DNA from: Actinomyces qiguomingii
Lineage (GTDB): Bacteria; Actinomycetota; Actinomycetes; Actinomycetales; Actinomycetaceae
Assembly: GCF_004102025.1 (NCBI RefSeq)
Contig: NZ_CP025228.1
Span: 3,658,001-3,722,000, forward strand
Length of the DNA: 64,000 bases
Reading direction: 5' to 3'
A program made the translations under genes and the position numbers. Below, piece by piece: positions 25,384 through 34,198 of this stretch; position 1 is the stretch's first letter; every line of letters starts with the position of its first letter. The notes under the pieces were generated by a model that saw only the letters and a program-made list of their open reading frames with translations, had not been told where the DNA came from and did no database searches.

Positions 25384-25480
25384 CGTATTCACCTCCTTTC
25401 ACTCATGTTTTCCTTTTAGGTTCCGAGAACGGCGATAGTGGTACGATGTAATTAAGGCTGCCCTAAGCGCGACCGACCGG
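25384..25480 (-). promoter_or_regulatory. leader and promoter region of the RiPP-like operon, with a five-codon upstream frame
   Basis: The region upstream of the peptide gene is AT-richer than its surroundings. On the minus strand AAAAGGAAAAC precedes a mini-frame ATG AGT GAA AGG AGG TGA (MSERR, 25406-25389), whose last codons form the Shine-Dalgarno of the peptide gene. Further up, TTAGGGCAGCCTTAA (25452-25466) is an imperfect palindrome with a weak resemblance to half of an iron box. No clear -35/-10 pair can be fixed by eye. Confidence 0.45.
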
Positions 25481-25483
25481 GTA

Positions 25484-26128
25484 GCTATCGGTTCATGAGT
25501 GTACTGTTGCTGTGGCATCTTCGCCGTCCAGCCATTAAGGGTGAAGATTTAGCCATACCGGTACGCCATTCGTCGGCTCGATCAACCTTTCCTGTTATCG
25601 AAGCGCAACGACATCGACAAGAAAACCAGTGACTCGAGTGCCATTTCGGCTCGCATGCGCTCGCCGATTCTATGTTGATCCAGGCGTCACCATTCCGCCC
25701 CATGTACGTGGTAGGGGCTGGCGCCGACCTTAGCATCGCAGCCAGCAGGTTCTGTAACCACTGATAGCTATACCAAGATCGTTGACACCAAGGGGGTTGT
25801 CTCCTACGAAGTTCATTGAGGTGGTTCCTTCTGTCAGGGCTCTTGGGTACATCTAACACCTTCGGTTGGTTGGTGTCAAGGAACCGATGCGGCTCATCTG
25901 AGGTGCCGACGAAAGTGGTTCGGTGAATCATCCCGGGTTTGCTGCAGGGGCTCGGCAAAGTCGTTGGCTGGGTGTCGGGCTGGTCGTACACCGAGTGCCC
26001 CAAGGCCTCGGGCTGCCGGCCAGGCGGTCTTAGGAGCGGGTTTCCATCAGGTTGGCCGTGTAGTGGGTGCGGCACCGCCGCGTCAGGAGGCTCCGGGCAG
26101 GTTCGCGGCTGCCGCCTCATCCAGGCCC
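25484..26128. other. gap without a recognisable gene at the edge of the RiPP-like island
   Basis: About 640 bases with frames interrupted on both strands. A 45-codon plus-strand frame from 25495 (MSVLLLWHLRRPAIKG...) has no visible ribosome-binding site or family. GTTGACACCAA (25787-25797) and TTGGTGTCAAG (25871-25881) are inverted and could be the end of a degraded element. Composition changes from low to high GC across it. Confidence 0.4.
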
Positions 26129-26500
26129 GTGTGGGCACTGAACTGCACCGAGGCCGGTGATCTGACCTGGTGCACTCCCACGGGCGCCCGCTACCAGCGC
26201 AGCCCGGACGGGAGCCTCACCCTTCTGCCCCACAAGATCGGACCACGCCAGCTGACCGTCCCCGCCCAAAAGGTCCCCGACCGCCTCGCCGCGGCCGTCG
26301 ACGACGGCGTCCTGGATCGCCTCCAACACGGTCTCGACCTCAATTCCCGAGACGCCACCCGTCGCGGCGAGCCCCCACGAGTCACCAGCCGCGGTCCCCG
26401 CCCCGGCCAGCCCATTGGCGCTTTCGAGACCACCGCCTACCCGGAGGCCCTGCACGAGCTCGCTCTGGCTCCGTTGCTCGACGAAATCCCGCCTTTTTAG
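26129..26500 (+). pseudogene. C-terminal remnant of a DUF222/HNH endonuclease-like gene
   Basis: The plus frame VWALNCTEAGDLTWCTPTGARYQRSPDGSLTLLP resembles the C-terminal segment of actinobacterial DUF222-HNH proteins, where a [DE]-x-[TL]-W-x-TPTG-x-x-Y motif precedes the end. The DUF222 domain and the HNH core expected upstream are missing, and the frame 5' of 26129 is low-quality sequence. These genes are highly repeated in actinobacteria and commonly decay. Here the fragment marks the right border of the low-GC island. The family call is made on a short motif. Confidence 0.5.
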
Positions 26501-26513
26501 CCCTTACCCCCGG

Positions 26514-27755
26514 TCAGGCCCCGAGCTCCTCGGCCACCAGCGCCATCTCCTCATCCGCACGGCGCCGCAGCTCCCGATGCCGGGTCCAAGACGCCAGCGA
26601 CACCTCGGCGACGGCGTCCGCCACCATGACAATGCCCGTCGTAAGGAATCCACGATGCAGCACCCCGGTGCGGCCCCGACGGCGCACCGCCGCCACAACC
26701 AGCCCGCCACCGATCCCGGCTTCCAGCAGCGCGCCAGCACGCATGATCCAGGGCTTGTCCGTGACAAGGCGGACATAGGCCTGCCAAGAGGCCGAACCGG
26801 GAACCGAGGGATCCTGCAACATGAGCCCGACCGAGCGCCCCACGGCATTGGACAGCCCGCGCGGCTCATGCACCACCGCCCCGGGAGCCTCCGCGGGTGC
26901 TAGGCGTCCGGCCAGAACGAAGGCCACCCATTCGGGCAGGCCGAGTGCGTCCACCAGGGCCACCAGCCCGTCCAGCCCGGGCGTGGAAAAGGCCTCCGCC
27001 ACCGCCTGGGCATCCGCGCCCGGAACCGCCTCCGCCACCCGGGAGACATCGGTGGAGTCGGTGAGCAATTCCTCCACCAGGGCGCGCAGAGCCGGACCGG
27101 GCTCGGCCACACCGCCCCACACGTACTTCGAGGTCATGCCCCAGGAGAAGACCGCATCGTCCTCGCTCTCCCCGGTGGTCACGGCGCGCACGGAGATATC
27201 ACGTGTATCCACGCTCAGCACCAGGGCAGGCAGGGACTCCTCATCCCAGCCGAAGGTTCCCAGCTCAAAGCCCTCACCGGCATACATGACAATGCGCCGA
27301 TCCAGCGCGGGCAGGGAGGCGACGGCGAGCGGACGCTCCAGCAGAGTCGCCTGCAGCGGCGCCATGTAGGCGCTGAGCGGAGAGACGACCACGGTGCGGG
27401 ATGCGTCCGGCGACTCCGAGGCCACGGGCGGCAGCGCAACGCCGTCGGGAAGGGCGTTGAACGAAGCCGGGCCGATGGTGACGTCGCCGGAGAACTCGCG
27501 AGCGAGGGACTCCACCAACTCGCTAATGCGTATTCCTGCGATCACGCCGCCGCGTGTGGGCGGGGTAACGGCCACACGCCCGTCGGCGTCGGCCAGCAGG
27601 GTGAGAGACAACAGGTGCGGAGTCGCGGGATACCACTCGAGGCGGGCGACCACTCGCTCCGCCTCGAGGCGCGCGGCAACCGCCTCCGGCTGGATTCCAG
27701 GCACGACGAGCACACCCTCCGTGCGGTTCCAGCGTTTTGCGGGGTCCTGAGCCAT
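26514..27755 (-). CDS. conserved hypothetical protein
   Basis: 413 residues with AGGAGG seven bases before the ATG (MAQDPAKRWNRTEG), so it is certainly translated. I do not recognise a family. The sequence looks like a soluble Ala/Val/Leu-rich protein with an alpha/beta N-terminal half (VVARLEWYPATPHLLSLTLLADADGR) and a more helical C-terminal half. It has no signal peptide, and the AGALLEAGIGGGLVVAAV stretch near residue 365 is only weakly membrane-like. It lies between rlmB, 77 bases upstream on the same strand, and the HNH remnant, and may share the rlmB transcript. Confidence 0.6.
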   Translation of the reverse strand: MAQDPAKRWNRTEGVLVVPGIQPEAVAARLEAERVVARLEWYPATPHLLSLTLLADADGRVAVTPPTRGGVIAGIRISELVESLAREFSGDVTIGPASFNALPDGVALPPVASESPDASRTVVVSPLSAYMAPLQATLLERPLAVASLPALDRRIVMYAGEGFELGTFGWDEESLPALVLSVDTRDISVRAVTTGESEDDAVFSWGMTSKYVWGGVAEPGPALRALVEELLTDSTDVSRVAEAVPGADAQAVAEAFSTPGLDGLVALVDALGLPEWVAFVLAGRLAPAEAPGAVVHEPRGLSNAVGRSVGLMLQDPSVPGSASWQAYVRLVTDKPWIMRAGALLEAGIGGGLVVAAVRRRGRTGVLHRGFLTTGIVMVADAVAEVSLASWTRHRELRRRADEEMALVAEELGA

Positions 27756-27832
27756 GAAGGCCTCCTAGTCCGATGGTGGCAGCCATCGTCCGCCGGCCCG
27801 TCCGTGCGACGGGCGGGGACGTCACCATTGTG

Positions 27833-28834
27833 TCAGCATAGAGGGTCCGGGGCGGCCCGGCGCCGCAGCCGGTCGACCTCGTACAGGGCGATGCCGGTGG
27901 CGACGGCGGCGTTCAAGGACTCCACCGTCCCGGCGATCGGGATGGACACGAGCAGGTCACAGGTATCGCGCACGAGCCGTGATAGCCCGCTGCCCTCCGC
28001 ACCGGTAACCAACACCAGCGGGGAGTCCGCCAGATTCAACTCCTCCACCGGCGTCGTGGCCCGCCCATCCAGACCGACCACGAAACAGCCCCGCCTCTTC
28101 AGACCCTGCAGACTGCGTACAAGATTCGTCTCCCGGGCCACCGGCACCCGCGCCGCGGCACCCGCGGAAACCTTCCAAGCGGTGGCGTTCACGCCCGCCG
28201 AACGGCGCTCCGGAATGATCACACCATCGGCGCCGAAGGCTCCGGCCGAGCGCAGCACAGCACCCAGGTTGTGGGGGTCGGTCACCTGGTCCAGGGCCAC
28301 CAGCAGAGGGGTGCGGCCGGCGTTGTGGGCGCGGTCCAGCAGGTCTCGGGCCAGCACGTACTCGTAGGCTGGAACCTCAATGGCGACTCCCTGGTGGACG
28401 GCGCCGTCGGTCAGCGCCTCCAGATCCAGCTTGGTGGCCTCGATCACGGGCGCGCCCACAAGCGCCGCCCGCCGCACGACGGCGTTCATGCGGTCGTCGT
28501 CCTGAGCGGAGGAGGACATGAACACGCGGGTTATGGGCACGCGGGCGCGGGCGGCCTCCGCCACGGCGTTGCGACCACAAACGATCTCATGATCACCCGG
28601 CACCCCGAAGCGCCGCCTAGCCTCCTCCAGGCGCCCGGCGTGAGTTGGCTGGGCGGCACGGGCCTGGGCCAGGGCCTTGGCCCGGGCCTTGGGGTGGCCC
28701 ACACGGTCCTCGGCCTTGGGGGTGGGGCCCTTGCCCTCCAGGCCGCGGCGGCGCACGCCGCCGGAGCCCTTCAGCGGGGGCTTCTTCTTGCCCGACTTGC
28801 GCATGGCGCCGTGGCGCCGGTCATTTCCTGGCAT
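27833..28834 (-). CDS. rlmB: 23S rRNA (guanosine-2'-O-)-methyltransferase, RlmB/TrmH family
   Basis: 333 residues. A long basic, disordered N-terminus of about 80 residues (typical of actinobacterial RlmB) is followed by the substrate-binding domain (HEIVCGRNAVAEAAR) and the SPOUT methyltransferase domain. Its three motifs are visible: LDQVTDPHNLGAVLRSAGAFG, LVTGAEGSGLSRLV, and IPIAGTVESLNAAVATGIALYE (deep trefoil knot). It methylates the ribose of a 23S rRNA guanosine (G2251 in E. coli). AGGAG precedes the ATG. It is followed upstream by cysS on the same strand, a classic cysS-rlmB order. Confidence 0.94.
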   Translation of the reverse strand: MPGNDRRHGAMRKSGKKKPPLKGSGGVRRRGLEGKGPTPKAEDRVGHPKARAKALAQARAAQPTHAGRLEEARRRFGVPGDHEIVCGRNAVAEAARARVPITRVFMSSSAQDDDRMNAVVRRAALVGAPVIEATKLDLEALTDGAVHQGVAIEVPAYEYVLARDLLDRAHNAGRTPLLVALDQVTDPHNLGAVLRSAGAFGADGVIIPERRSAGVNATAWKVSAGAAARVPVARETNLVRSLQGLKRRGCFVVGLDGRATTPVEELNLADSPLVLVTGAEGSGLSRLVRDTCDLLVSIPIAGTVESLNAAVATGIALYEVDRLRRRAAPDPLC

Positions 28835-28921
28835 CGCGGGACTCCTGTTCTGCTGCTGGCGGCCGGGGCCGCGGTGACAATGGGCGGTGTGCAGGTGCGG
28901 GCACGCTCCCTGGCACGGCGT

Positions 28922-30445
28922 TCAGGCCAGGTGCCAGCGGGCCCCGGCCGCGCCGTCCTCAACAACCACGCCGGCGGAGGTCAGTTCATCGCGCAGCGCG
29001 TCTGCGCGCGACCAGTCCTTGGCGGCGCGCGCCTGGGCTCGCTGGTCCAGCATCCCGGTCACAAGTCGGTCCAGGGCACGCACCGCGGCGTCATCCGCCC
29101 TGCCCCCCGTGCCCAACACCCGGCCGCGCCAGGGCTCGGCGAGCGGATCAAGACCGAGGATGTCCAACTGCGCGCGCAAGTCCAGGGCCGCCTCGATGAC
29201 CGCCTCCGGATCCGGGGCGGATGCGGCCAGGGCCGTATTGAGGGTCTTGAGGGTCGCATGCACAACCGCCATCGCGCCAGCCAGGTTGAGGTCATCGTCC
29301 ATGGCAGCGAAATACTGCGCGGGCAGGTCCCGGGAGTGCACCGCGTCGGCGGGGGCATCGACCGGACTGGGGCCGCCGTCGGCGGGGACGGTGACCTCCA
29401 GGGCGCGAGTGACGGCACCGGACAGCCGCTCCCACAAGGACGCGGCGTCGGCGAGAGTCTGCGCAGAGAACTCCACAGTGGAGCGGTGGTGAACGGTTCC
29501 TAGCGCCAGGCGCAGCACCGCCGGGTCGTAGGAGTTGAGCAGCTCGGCCACAGCCAGGGAGTTGCCCAGCGACTTGCTCATCTTCTCGCCCTTGATGGTC
29601 ACCCAGGCGTTGTGCACCCAGTGGCGGGCGAAACCCCAACCGGCACCACGGGACTGGGCCTGCTCATTCTCGTGGTGCGGGAAACGCAGGTCGATGCCGC
29701 CGCCGTGGATGTCGAAGGACTCCCCCAGGTAGCGACGGCTCATGGCCGAGCACTCCAGATGCCAGCCGGGTCGACCCCGACCCCAGGGGGCATCCCAGGC
29801 GGCGTCCGCCGGCTCGGTAGGCTTGGCTGCCTTCCACAAGGCGAAATCGCGCGGATCTCGCTTATCGGCCTCCACATCCACGTCGATCTGGGAGTCGTCC
29901 TCGGTGGTGGCCAGATCGTCAACGCTCTGGTTAGTCAGGGCGCCGTAATCCGGTAGAGAACGCACATCGAAGTAGACGTTGCCGAACTCGCCGATATAGG
30001 CGTGTTCGGCCTCCAGCAGGCGCCGCACCAAGTCGATCATTTCGGGGATGTGCCCGGTGGCGCGCGGCTCGTAGGTGGGGGCCTGCACACCGAGAGCCCG
30101 GTAGGCGGCGTCGAACTCGCGCTCGTAACGCTGCGCCCATGCCCACCAGGGCACGGGCGGGCTGGCCGCCGCCGACTTGGTCAGGATCTTGTCATCAATG
30201 TCGGTGACGTTGCGGATCAGGATCACATTCTGTCCGCAGCGGGTCAGCCAGCGGCGCAAGACGTCGAAGGCGATGGCGCTGCGCATATGACCAATGTGCG
30301 CGCATCCCTGCACCGTGGCACCGCAAAGGTAGATCCTCACCGTGCCGGGTGTGACGGTGGGCGCCAATGGCACGACAGCACGGACGGCGGTGTCGTACAG
30401 GCGCAGGTTCAGCGCGGGGCGCGCATCATTGAGGTCGGTGCTCAC
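28922..30445 (-). CDS. cysS: cysteinyl-tRNA synthetase
   Basis: 507 residues, class I synthetase. The HIGH motif is in [20 protein letters not shown] (about residues 42-61), zinc ligands are in the Cys and His of the [24 protein letters not shown] region and HHENEQAQS, and the KMSKS loop is [13 protein letters not shown] helical anticodon-recognition domain and a short C-terminal tail complete the usual length. It starts at GTG ([19 protein letters not shown]) just after a short GC-rich spacer from ispF. The ispF-cysS-rlmB order on one strand suggests a housekeeping operon. Confidence 0.97.
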   Translation of the reverse strand: MSTDLNDARPALNLRLYDTAVRAVVPLAPTVTPGTVRIYLCGATVQGCAHIGHMRSAIAFDVLRRWLTRCGQNVILIRNVTDIDDKILTKSAAASPPVPWWAWAQRYEREFDAAYRALGVQAPTYEPRATGHIPEMIDLVRRLLEAEHAYIGEFGNVYFDVRSLPDYGALTNQSVDDLATTEDDSQIDVDVEADKRDPRDFALWKAAKPTEPADAAWDAPWGRGRPGWHLECSAMSRRYLGESFDIHGGGIDLRFPHHENEQAQSRGAGWGFARHWVHNAWVTIKGEKMSKSLGNSLAVAELLNSYDPAVLRLALGTVHHRSTVEFSAQTLADAASLWERLSGAVTRALEVTVPADGGPSPVDAPADAVHSRDLPAQYFAAMDDDLNLAGAMAVVHATLKTLNTALAASAPDPEAVIEAALDLRAQLDILGLDPLAEPWRGRVLGTGGRADDAAVRALDRLVTGMLDQRAQARAAKDWSRADALRDELTSAGVVVEDGAAGARWHLA

Positions 30446-30476
30446 GGCCGCAGCCTAGCGGGTGCAGCAAGCCCGG

Positions 30477-31079
30477 CTACACCTGCGGCACCGGCCAGAC
30501 CAGGGCAGTTGCAATCGCTGCCAGCCCCTCCTGGCGGCCGAGGAAGCCCAGGTGGTCCGTCGTGGTCGCCGAGAATGCCACCGGGGCGCCGACGGCGGCG
30601 CTCAAGGCTTCGGTGGCCTCGCCCATGCGCTCAGCTACGCGCGGGCGGGCGCCGATCAGCTGAACGGCGACGTTCCCGATCTCAAAACCAGCTTCACGCA
30701 CCCGCCCCGCGGTCTCGGTCAACAGCGCGGCCCCGGCAGCGTTCTTCCACTGCGGCGCGTCCGTGCCAAAGTTGGCGCCCAGGTCGCCCAAGCCGGCGGC
30801 GGACAGCAGGGCGTCGCAGCAGGCGTGGGCGACAACGTCGCCGTCGGAGTGCCCCTCCAGCCCGATCTCATCCGGCCAGTTCAGGCAGGCCAGGTTCAAG
30901 GGGACGCCGGAGCCGGCATCGGCAAAGGCATGCACGTCGGTGCCAATGCCGGTACGTGGGGTCCACCGGGCGATCTGCTCGCGGTAGGCGGCGGCATCGG
31001 CCGCCGTGAACGTGGCGGTGCCTGCCGAATGACGGGCCGTGCGCCGCACGGCGGTCTCGGAGTCGGATCGATCAGTCAT
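30477..31079 (-). CDS. ispF: 2-C-methyl-D-erythritol 2,4-cyclodiphosphate synthase
   Basis: Catalyses the cyclisation step of the non-mevalonate isoprenoid pathway. The zinc-site motif is [13 protein letters not shown] (Asp and His), with [34 protein letters not shown] and [20 protein letters not shown] following the family order. It is about 200 residues, longer than the usual 160 because of an N-terminal extension of some 40 residues ([20 protein letters not shown]...). The ATG at 31079 is preferred to the longer frame ([13 protein letters not shown]), which overlaps GC-rich spacer. No ispD gene is fused or adjacent in the window. Confidence 0.93.
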   Translation of the reverse strand: MTDRSDSETAVRRTARHSAGTATFTAADAAAYREQIARWTPRTGIGTDVHAFADAGSGVPLNLACLNWPDEIGLEGHSDGDVVAHACCDALLSAAGLGDLGANFGTDAPQWKNAAGAALLTETAGRVREAGFEIGNVAVQLIGARPRVAERMGEATEALSAAVGAPVAFSATTTDHLGFLGRQEGLAAIATALVWPVPQV

Positions 31080-31176
31080 GCCCCACAGTTTGCCGCATGC
31101 CGGGCCGTGAGCGCGCAAGGCCCCCTGCGCCCCGCACTTCAGCCGCCTTGACGCCGCAGCCGATCATCGCCGGACA

Positions 31177-32469
31177 ATGCCGCCCGTGGTATCCGCACGC
31201 ACACCCACCGCCACCGGCCCAGTCGACTCCACGGCGTCGCTGTGCGCGCTGCACGACAACGGCAACTGCCGCTCCTGCCCGCAGCTGGCAACACCGGCGC
31301 CTGCCCAATTAAGGCGCAAGCAGACCCGGATCGCCGCGCTGCTGGCCGACGGCGCCAACCCCGTTCCGGCCTTCGCATGGCAACCAGCCGTTGCGAGCGC
31401 CCCGACGCGGTTCCGCAACAAGGCCAAGATGGTGGTCTCCGGGACGGCCGCCGCCCCGATTCTGGGCGTGCTCGGGCCCAATGGCCGCGGCGTCGACCTG
31501 CGCAACTGTCCACTGCACGCGGCCCAGATCCAGGCGGCACTGCCCGTGCTGGCACGCACCATCACCGCGCTCGGCCTGACACCCTACGATGTGTCGGCGC
31601 GGCGCGGGGAACTCAAGCACGTGCTGCTCACGGCCTCCCCCGATGAGGATCTGATGGTGCGCTTCGTGCTGCGCACTCACCGCCACATTGAAGACCTGCG
31701 CGCCGCCCTTCCCGGCCTGCGGCGGGCGCTGCCAACCCTGGCGGTGCTCAGCGCCAACATTCAACCCGTGCACCAGGCGATAATCGAGGGCCCGGAGGAG
31801 ATTGTGCTCACCGAAGACGACCGCCTGCTCATGCGATTGCAGCTGCCGATCGAGGCTCAAGGCGCGCCGGGCGCCCCCGGGACGGTGGCGCCGCGGCCGC
31901 GCACACTCGAACTTCCCCTGTACCTGCCCACGCGCTCCTTCTTCCAGACCAACACGGCCATTGCCGAGCAGTTGTATGCGACCGCACGCAGGTGGGTCGA
32001 CGCCGTCCCCGGGTCCGCTGGGGAACCGCAGCGGGTGTGGGACCTGTTCTGCGGTGTGGGCGGTTTCGCCCTGACACTGGCCGCACCTGAACGGCGCGTG
32101 CTGGGGGTGGAGGTGTCGGCGGCGGCAATCGACGGGGCCCGCGCCGCAGCCCGACTGATGAAGCTGCCGGAGGAGTTGGTTCGCTTCGAGGCGGCTGACG
32201 CCTCCGTGCTGGATCCGGGTGCGGGCGCGCCGCCGGACCTGCTCGTGGTCAACCCGCCGCGGCGCGGCATCGGCGCCGAACTGGCCGCGCGCATTGAGGC
32301 CTCGGGCGTGGAGCGGGTGCTGTACTCCTCCTGCAACCCGGTGAGCCTGGCGAGGGACCTGGCGGGAATGCCGTCACTGCAAGTGCACCGAGCACAGCTG
32401 TTCGACATGTTCCCCCACACCGACCACGCCGAGGTCCTCCTCGACCTCCACCGAGATCGGTCGATATAA
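31177..32469 (+). CDS. rlmC: 23S rRNA (uracil-C5)-methyltransferase, RlmC-like
   Basis: 430 residues of the TrmA/RumA family. N-terminal iron-sulfur cysteines fit the set CALHDNGNCRSC and NCPLH. The Rossmann methyltransferase core follows: DLFCGVGGFALTLA, LGVEVSAAAIDGAR, LLVVNPPRRGIG, and the catalytic YSSCNPVSLARDL. The N-terminus lacks a TRAM domain, which points to RlmC (U747) rather than RlmD. The last codons (HRDRSI-stop) fall inside a palindromic repeat unit (32450-32486), so the repeat supplies the natural end of the protein. Divergent from ispF. Confidence 0.88.
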   Translation: MPPVVSARTPTATGPVDSTASLCALHDNGNCRSCPQLATPAPAQLRRKQTRIAALLADGANPVPAFAWQPAVASAPTRFRNKAKMVVSGTAAAPILGVLGPNGRGVDLRNCPLHAAQIQAALPVLARTITALGLTPYDVSARRGELKHVLLTASPDEDLMVRFVLRTHRHIEDLRAALPGLRRALPTLAVLSANIQPVHQAIIEGPEEIVLTEDDRLLMRLQLPIEAQGAPGAPGTVAPRPRTLELPLYLPTRSFFQTNTAIAEQLYATARRWVDAVPGSAGEPQRVWDLFCGVGGFALTLAAPERRVLGVEVSAAAIDGARAAARLMKLPEELVRFEAADASVLDPGAGAPPDLLVVNPPRRGIGAELAARIEASGVERVLYSSCNPVSLARDLAGMPSLQVHRAQLFDMFPHTDHAEVLLDLHRDRSI

Positions 32470-32486
32470 CTACCGAGATCGGTCGA
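32450..32486. repeat. palindromic-unit array A (two units) at the rlmC stop codon
   Basis: Two copies of the 12-bp palindrome family ACCGARYTCGGT (here ACCGAGATCGGT) lie 22 bases apart, separated by CGATATAACT. The rlmC stop codon is inside the array. The same unit occurs at about 37.1, 42.9, 46.1 and 59.6 kb. Confidence 0.75.
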
Positions 32487-32545
32487 AGCGGCAGTCCTCC
32501 TTGAGAAGGATGGGGCAAGTAATGCCGGTCGGCTAACCTCGCGGC

Positions 32546-33997
32546 ATGGTCAGCAGCGGCGCTTCATCCACTTCGGCAGCATCCAGCCCCTTGTCGGCTA
32601 CACCCTCAGCACCGCCCGCTCGTACCGCCCCCGCCGGACCGGCCCGGACTGTGACCGGGCACGGCCTGTCCCGCCGCCGGGCGCTGGCACTACCACCAGC
32701 CATTGCCGCACTCGTGGCACTCGGAGGCTGCGGCGGATTCGGTGACTCCACCCAGGCCAAGGCCTACGACACCGACGCCGTTCACCGCGAGGTCCCGCTT
32801 CAGGACGCCCCCGCGGCGCCGGAGGCCGCGACCGCCTGCGCCTCACTGAGTGAGTCGCTGCTGCGCTCCCACCTGGATGCTGACCCCGCAGCCAACACTC
32901 TGGCGTGCCCCGTGGGGATGGCCCTGGCCGTCGCCCTGCTGTACGCCGGCTCCCACGCGCCCGCCGACGGCGTGGATGAGCTGCTCGGAGTGACCGCCGA
33001 CGGCTCCACTGACGCCACTGCGGATACCGTCCGTGACCTAACCTGGTCAGCGCTGCAAAACGCCCTGCTGGTCTACGAGCCCACCGAGACGCAACTGGAG
33101 AACTTCGACCCCAAGGCGATCCCGGACTTCCCACTGCTCCACATCGCCAACCGGGTGCTATTGATCGATGACCCGCAGGTCGAGCAGAGCTACCTGGACG
33201 CCGCCCGCCAGTGGTACGCGGCCACCACCGAGCACGCCACCAGGGGCAACGCCAAGGCGACTCTTGACGCCTGGGCCGAGCGTCATACCGGCGGACTGAT
33301 CGAATCCTCGGGCATTGAGATCACCGATGACACACGGCTCGTCCTACAAAACGCCCTGCTGATCGCGGCGCAGTGGGTCGGCCCCTTCGACCCCTACAAC
33401 ACCCAAGACAATGACTTCACCCTCATAGACGGCTCAACCGTGACCGCCCAGCTCATGCATGAAGACCTCTCCCTGCCCTATGCGCAGGCAGACCAGTGGC
33501 AGGCCGTCCGCCTGCCCTACCTGGATGAGAACGCCCGTTTAGGAATGGACGTAATCCTGCCGAACTCTGGCACCGCCCCGACGGATCTGCCCGAGGGCAC
33601 CTGGGCCGAGGCCTCGGCGGCGCTGGACGCCGTCGAGCAGGACCCGGACCTGCGGCGTGAGGTGCAGCTGGCCCTGCCCACCCTCGACCTGAAGCCGGGA
33701 TCCGTGGACCTACTCGCCTTCCTTGACGCCCAAGGCATTGCACTGGACTCCCTGGAGCACATCGGTAAGGGCCTGCGCGTGGACCAGGCCGTCCAACAAG
33801 TCCGACTAATGGTCACGGAGGAGGGCACCGTGGCCGGCGCGCTCACCGAAATCGGTGTGGCCGACTCCGCTGGGATACCCGAGCAGGATGAACCGATCAG
33901 TTTCATCGTCGACCGTCCGTATGTGTTGCGCATCGTCGACCAGTTGACCGGCCTGGTACTGATCGAGGGCGTGGTTATGGATCCCACCGCCGAGTAA
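32546..33997 (+). CDS. serpin-family serine protease inhibitor, lipoprotein
   Basis: 483 residues. A Ser/Ala-rich N-terminus with a Tat-like LSRRRALALPPAIAAL leads to the lipobox LGGC (Cys62), so the protein is a membrane-anchored, extracellular lipoprotein. The serpin fold is visible: LANVLCPVG-like start (NTLACPVGMALAVALLYAGS), NALLIAAQWVGPFD, the LMHEDLSLPYAQADQWQAVRLPY strand region, and the reactive-loop hinge VTEEGTVAGALTEIGV, followed by PISFIVDRPYVLRIVD, the usual C-terminal serpin strand. The hinge residues (EEGT-x-A) fit an inhibitory serpin. Bifidobacterium serpins target host elastase-like proteases, so host-protease defence is a reasonable inference. No scissile bond is assigned here. 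Confidence 0.85.
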   Translation: MVSSGASSTSAASSPLSATPSAPPARTAPAGPARTVTGHGLSRRRALALPPAIAALVALGGCGGFGDSTQAKAYDTDAVHREVPLQDAPAAPEAATACASLSESLLRSHLDADPAANTLACPVGMALAVALLYAGSHAPADGVDELLGVTADGSTDATADTVRDLTWSALQNALLVYEPTETQLENFDPKAIPDFPLLHIANRVLLIDDPQVEQSYLDAARQWYAATTEHATRGNAKATLDAWAERHTGGLIESSGIEITDDTRLVLQNALLIAAQWVGPFDPYNTQDNDFTLIDGSTVTAQLMHEDLSLPYAQADQWQAVRLPYLDENARLGMDVILPNSGTAPTDLPEGTWAEASAALDAVEQDPDLRREVQLALPTLDLKPGSVDLLAFLDAQGIALDSLEHIGKGLRVDQAVQQVRLMVTEEGTVAGALTEIGVADSAGIPEQDEPISFIVDRPYVLRIVDQLTGLVLIEGVVMDPTAE

Positions 33998-34089
33998 CTG
34001 CACGCCCCCGGCCACGGGGCTGGGGAGCGGGCGGCGGCGTCCAGCAGGGCGGCCTGGTCTGCACGCCCCCGGCCACGGGGCTGGGGAGC
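33998..34089. repeat. two 31-bp direct repeats, each with a GC-rich hairpin, after the serpin gene
   Basis: Identical 31-bp units at 33998-34028 and 34059-34089 (core CGCCCCCGGCCACGGGGCTG) are 61 bases apart. Each can fold CCCCGG/CCGGGG-like stems. They may act as a terminator pair after the serpin gene. No T-tract is present. Confidence 0.55.
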
Positions 34090-34198
34090 CGACAGTCGCG
34101 CCTAAACCGCGGCCGCCTCATCGGGCCGCATCCCCATCGCCGCGGGATCTACCGCTACGCTCTTCCTGGAAGTCCTCCCCGCCCCCGCAGGAGAAACA

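Noticed and set aside
25452..25466. Iron box in front of the RiPP-like operon
   Set aside because: TTAGGGCAGCCTTAA is palindromic but matches only about 12-13 of 19 consensus positions, too weak to claim iron control; noted only within the promoter entry.
25964..26500. A complete 178-residue gene
   Set aside because: Only the C-terminal part resembles a family (DUF222/HNH); the first 55 codons look non-coding and have no binding site.
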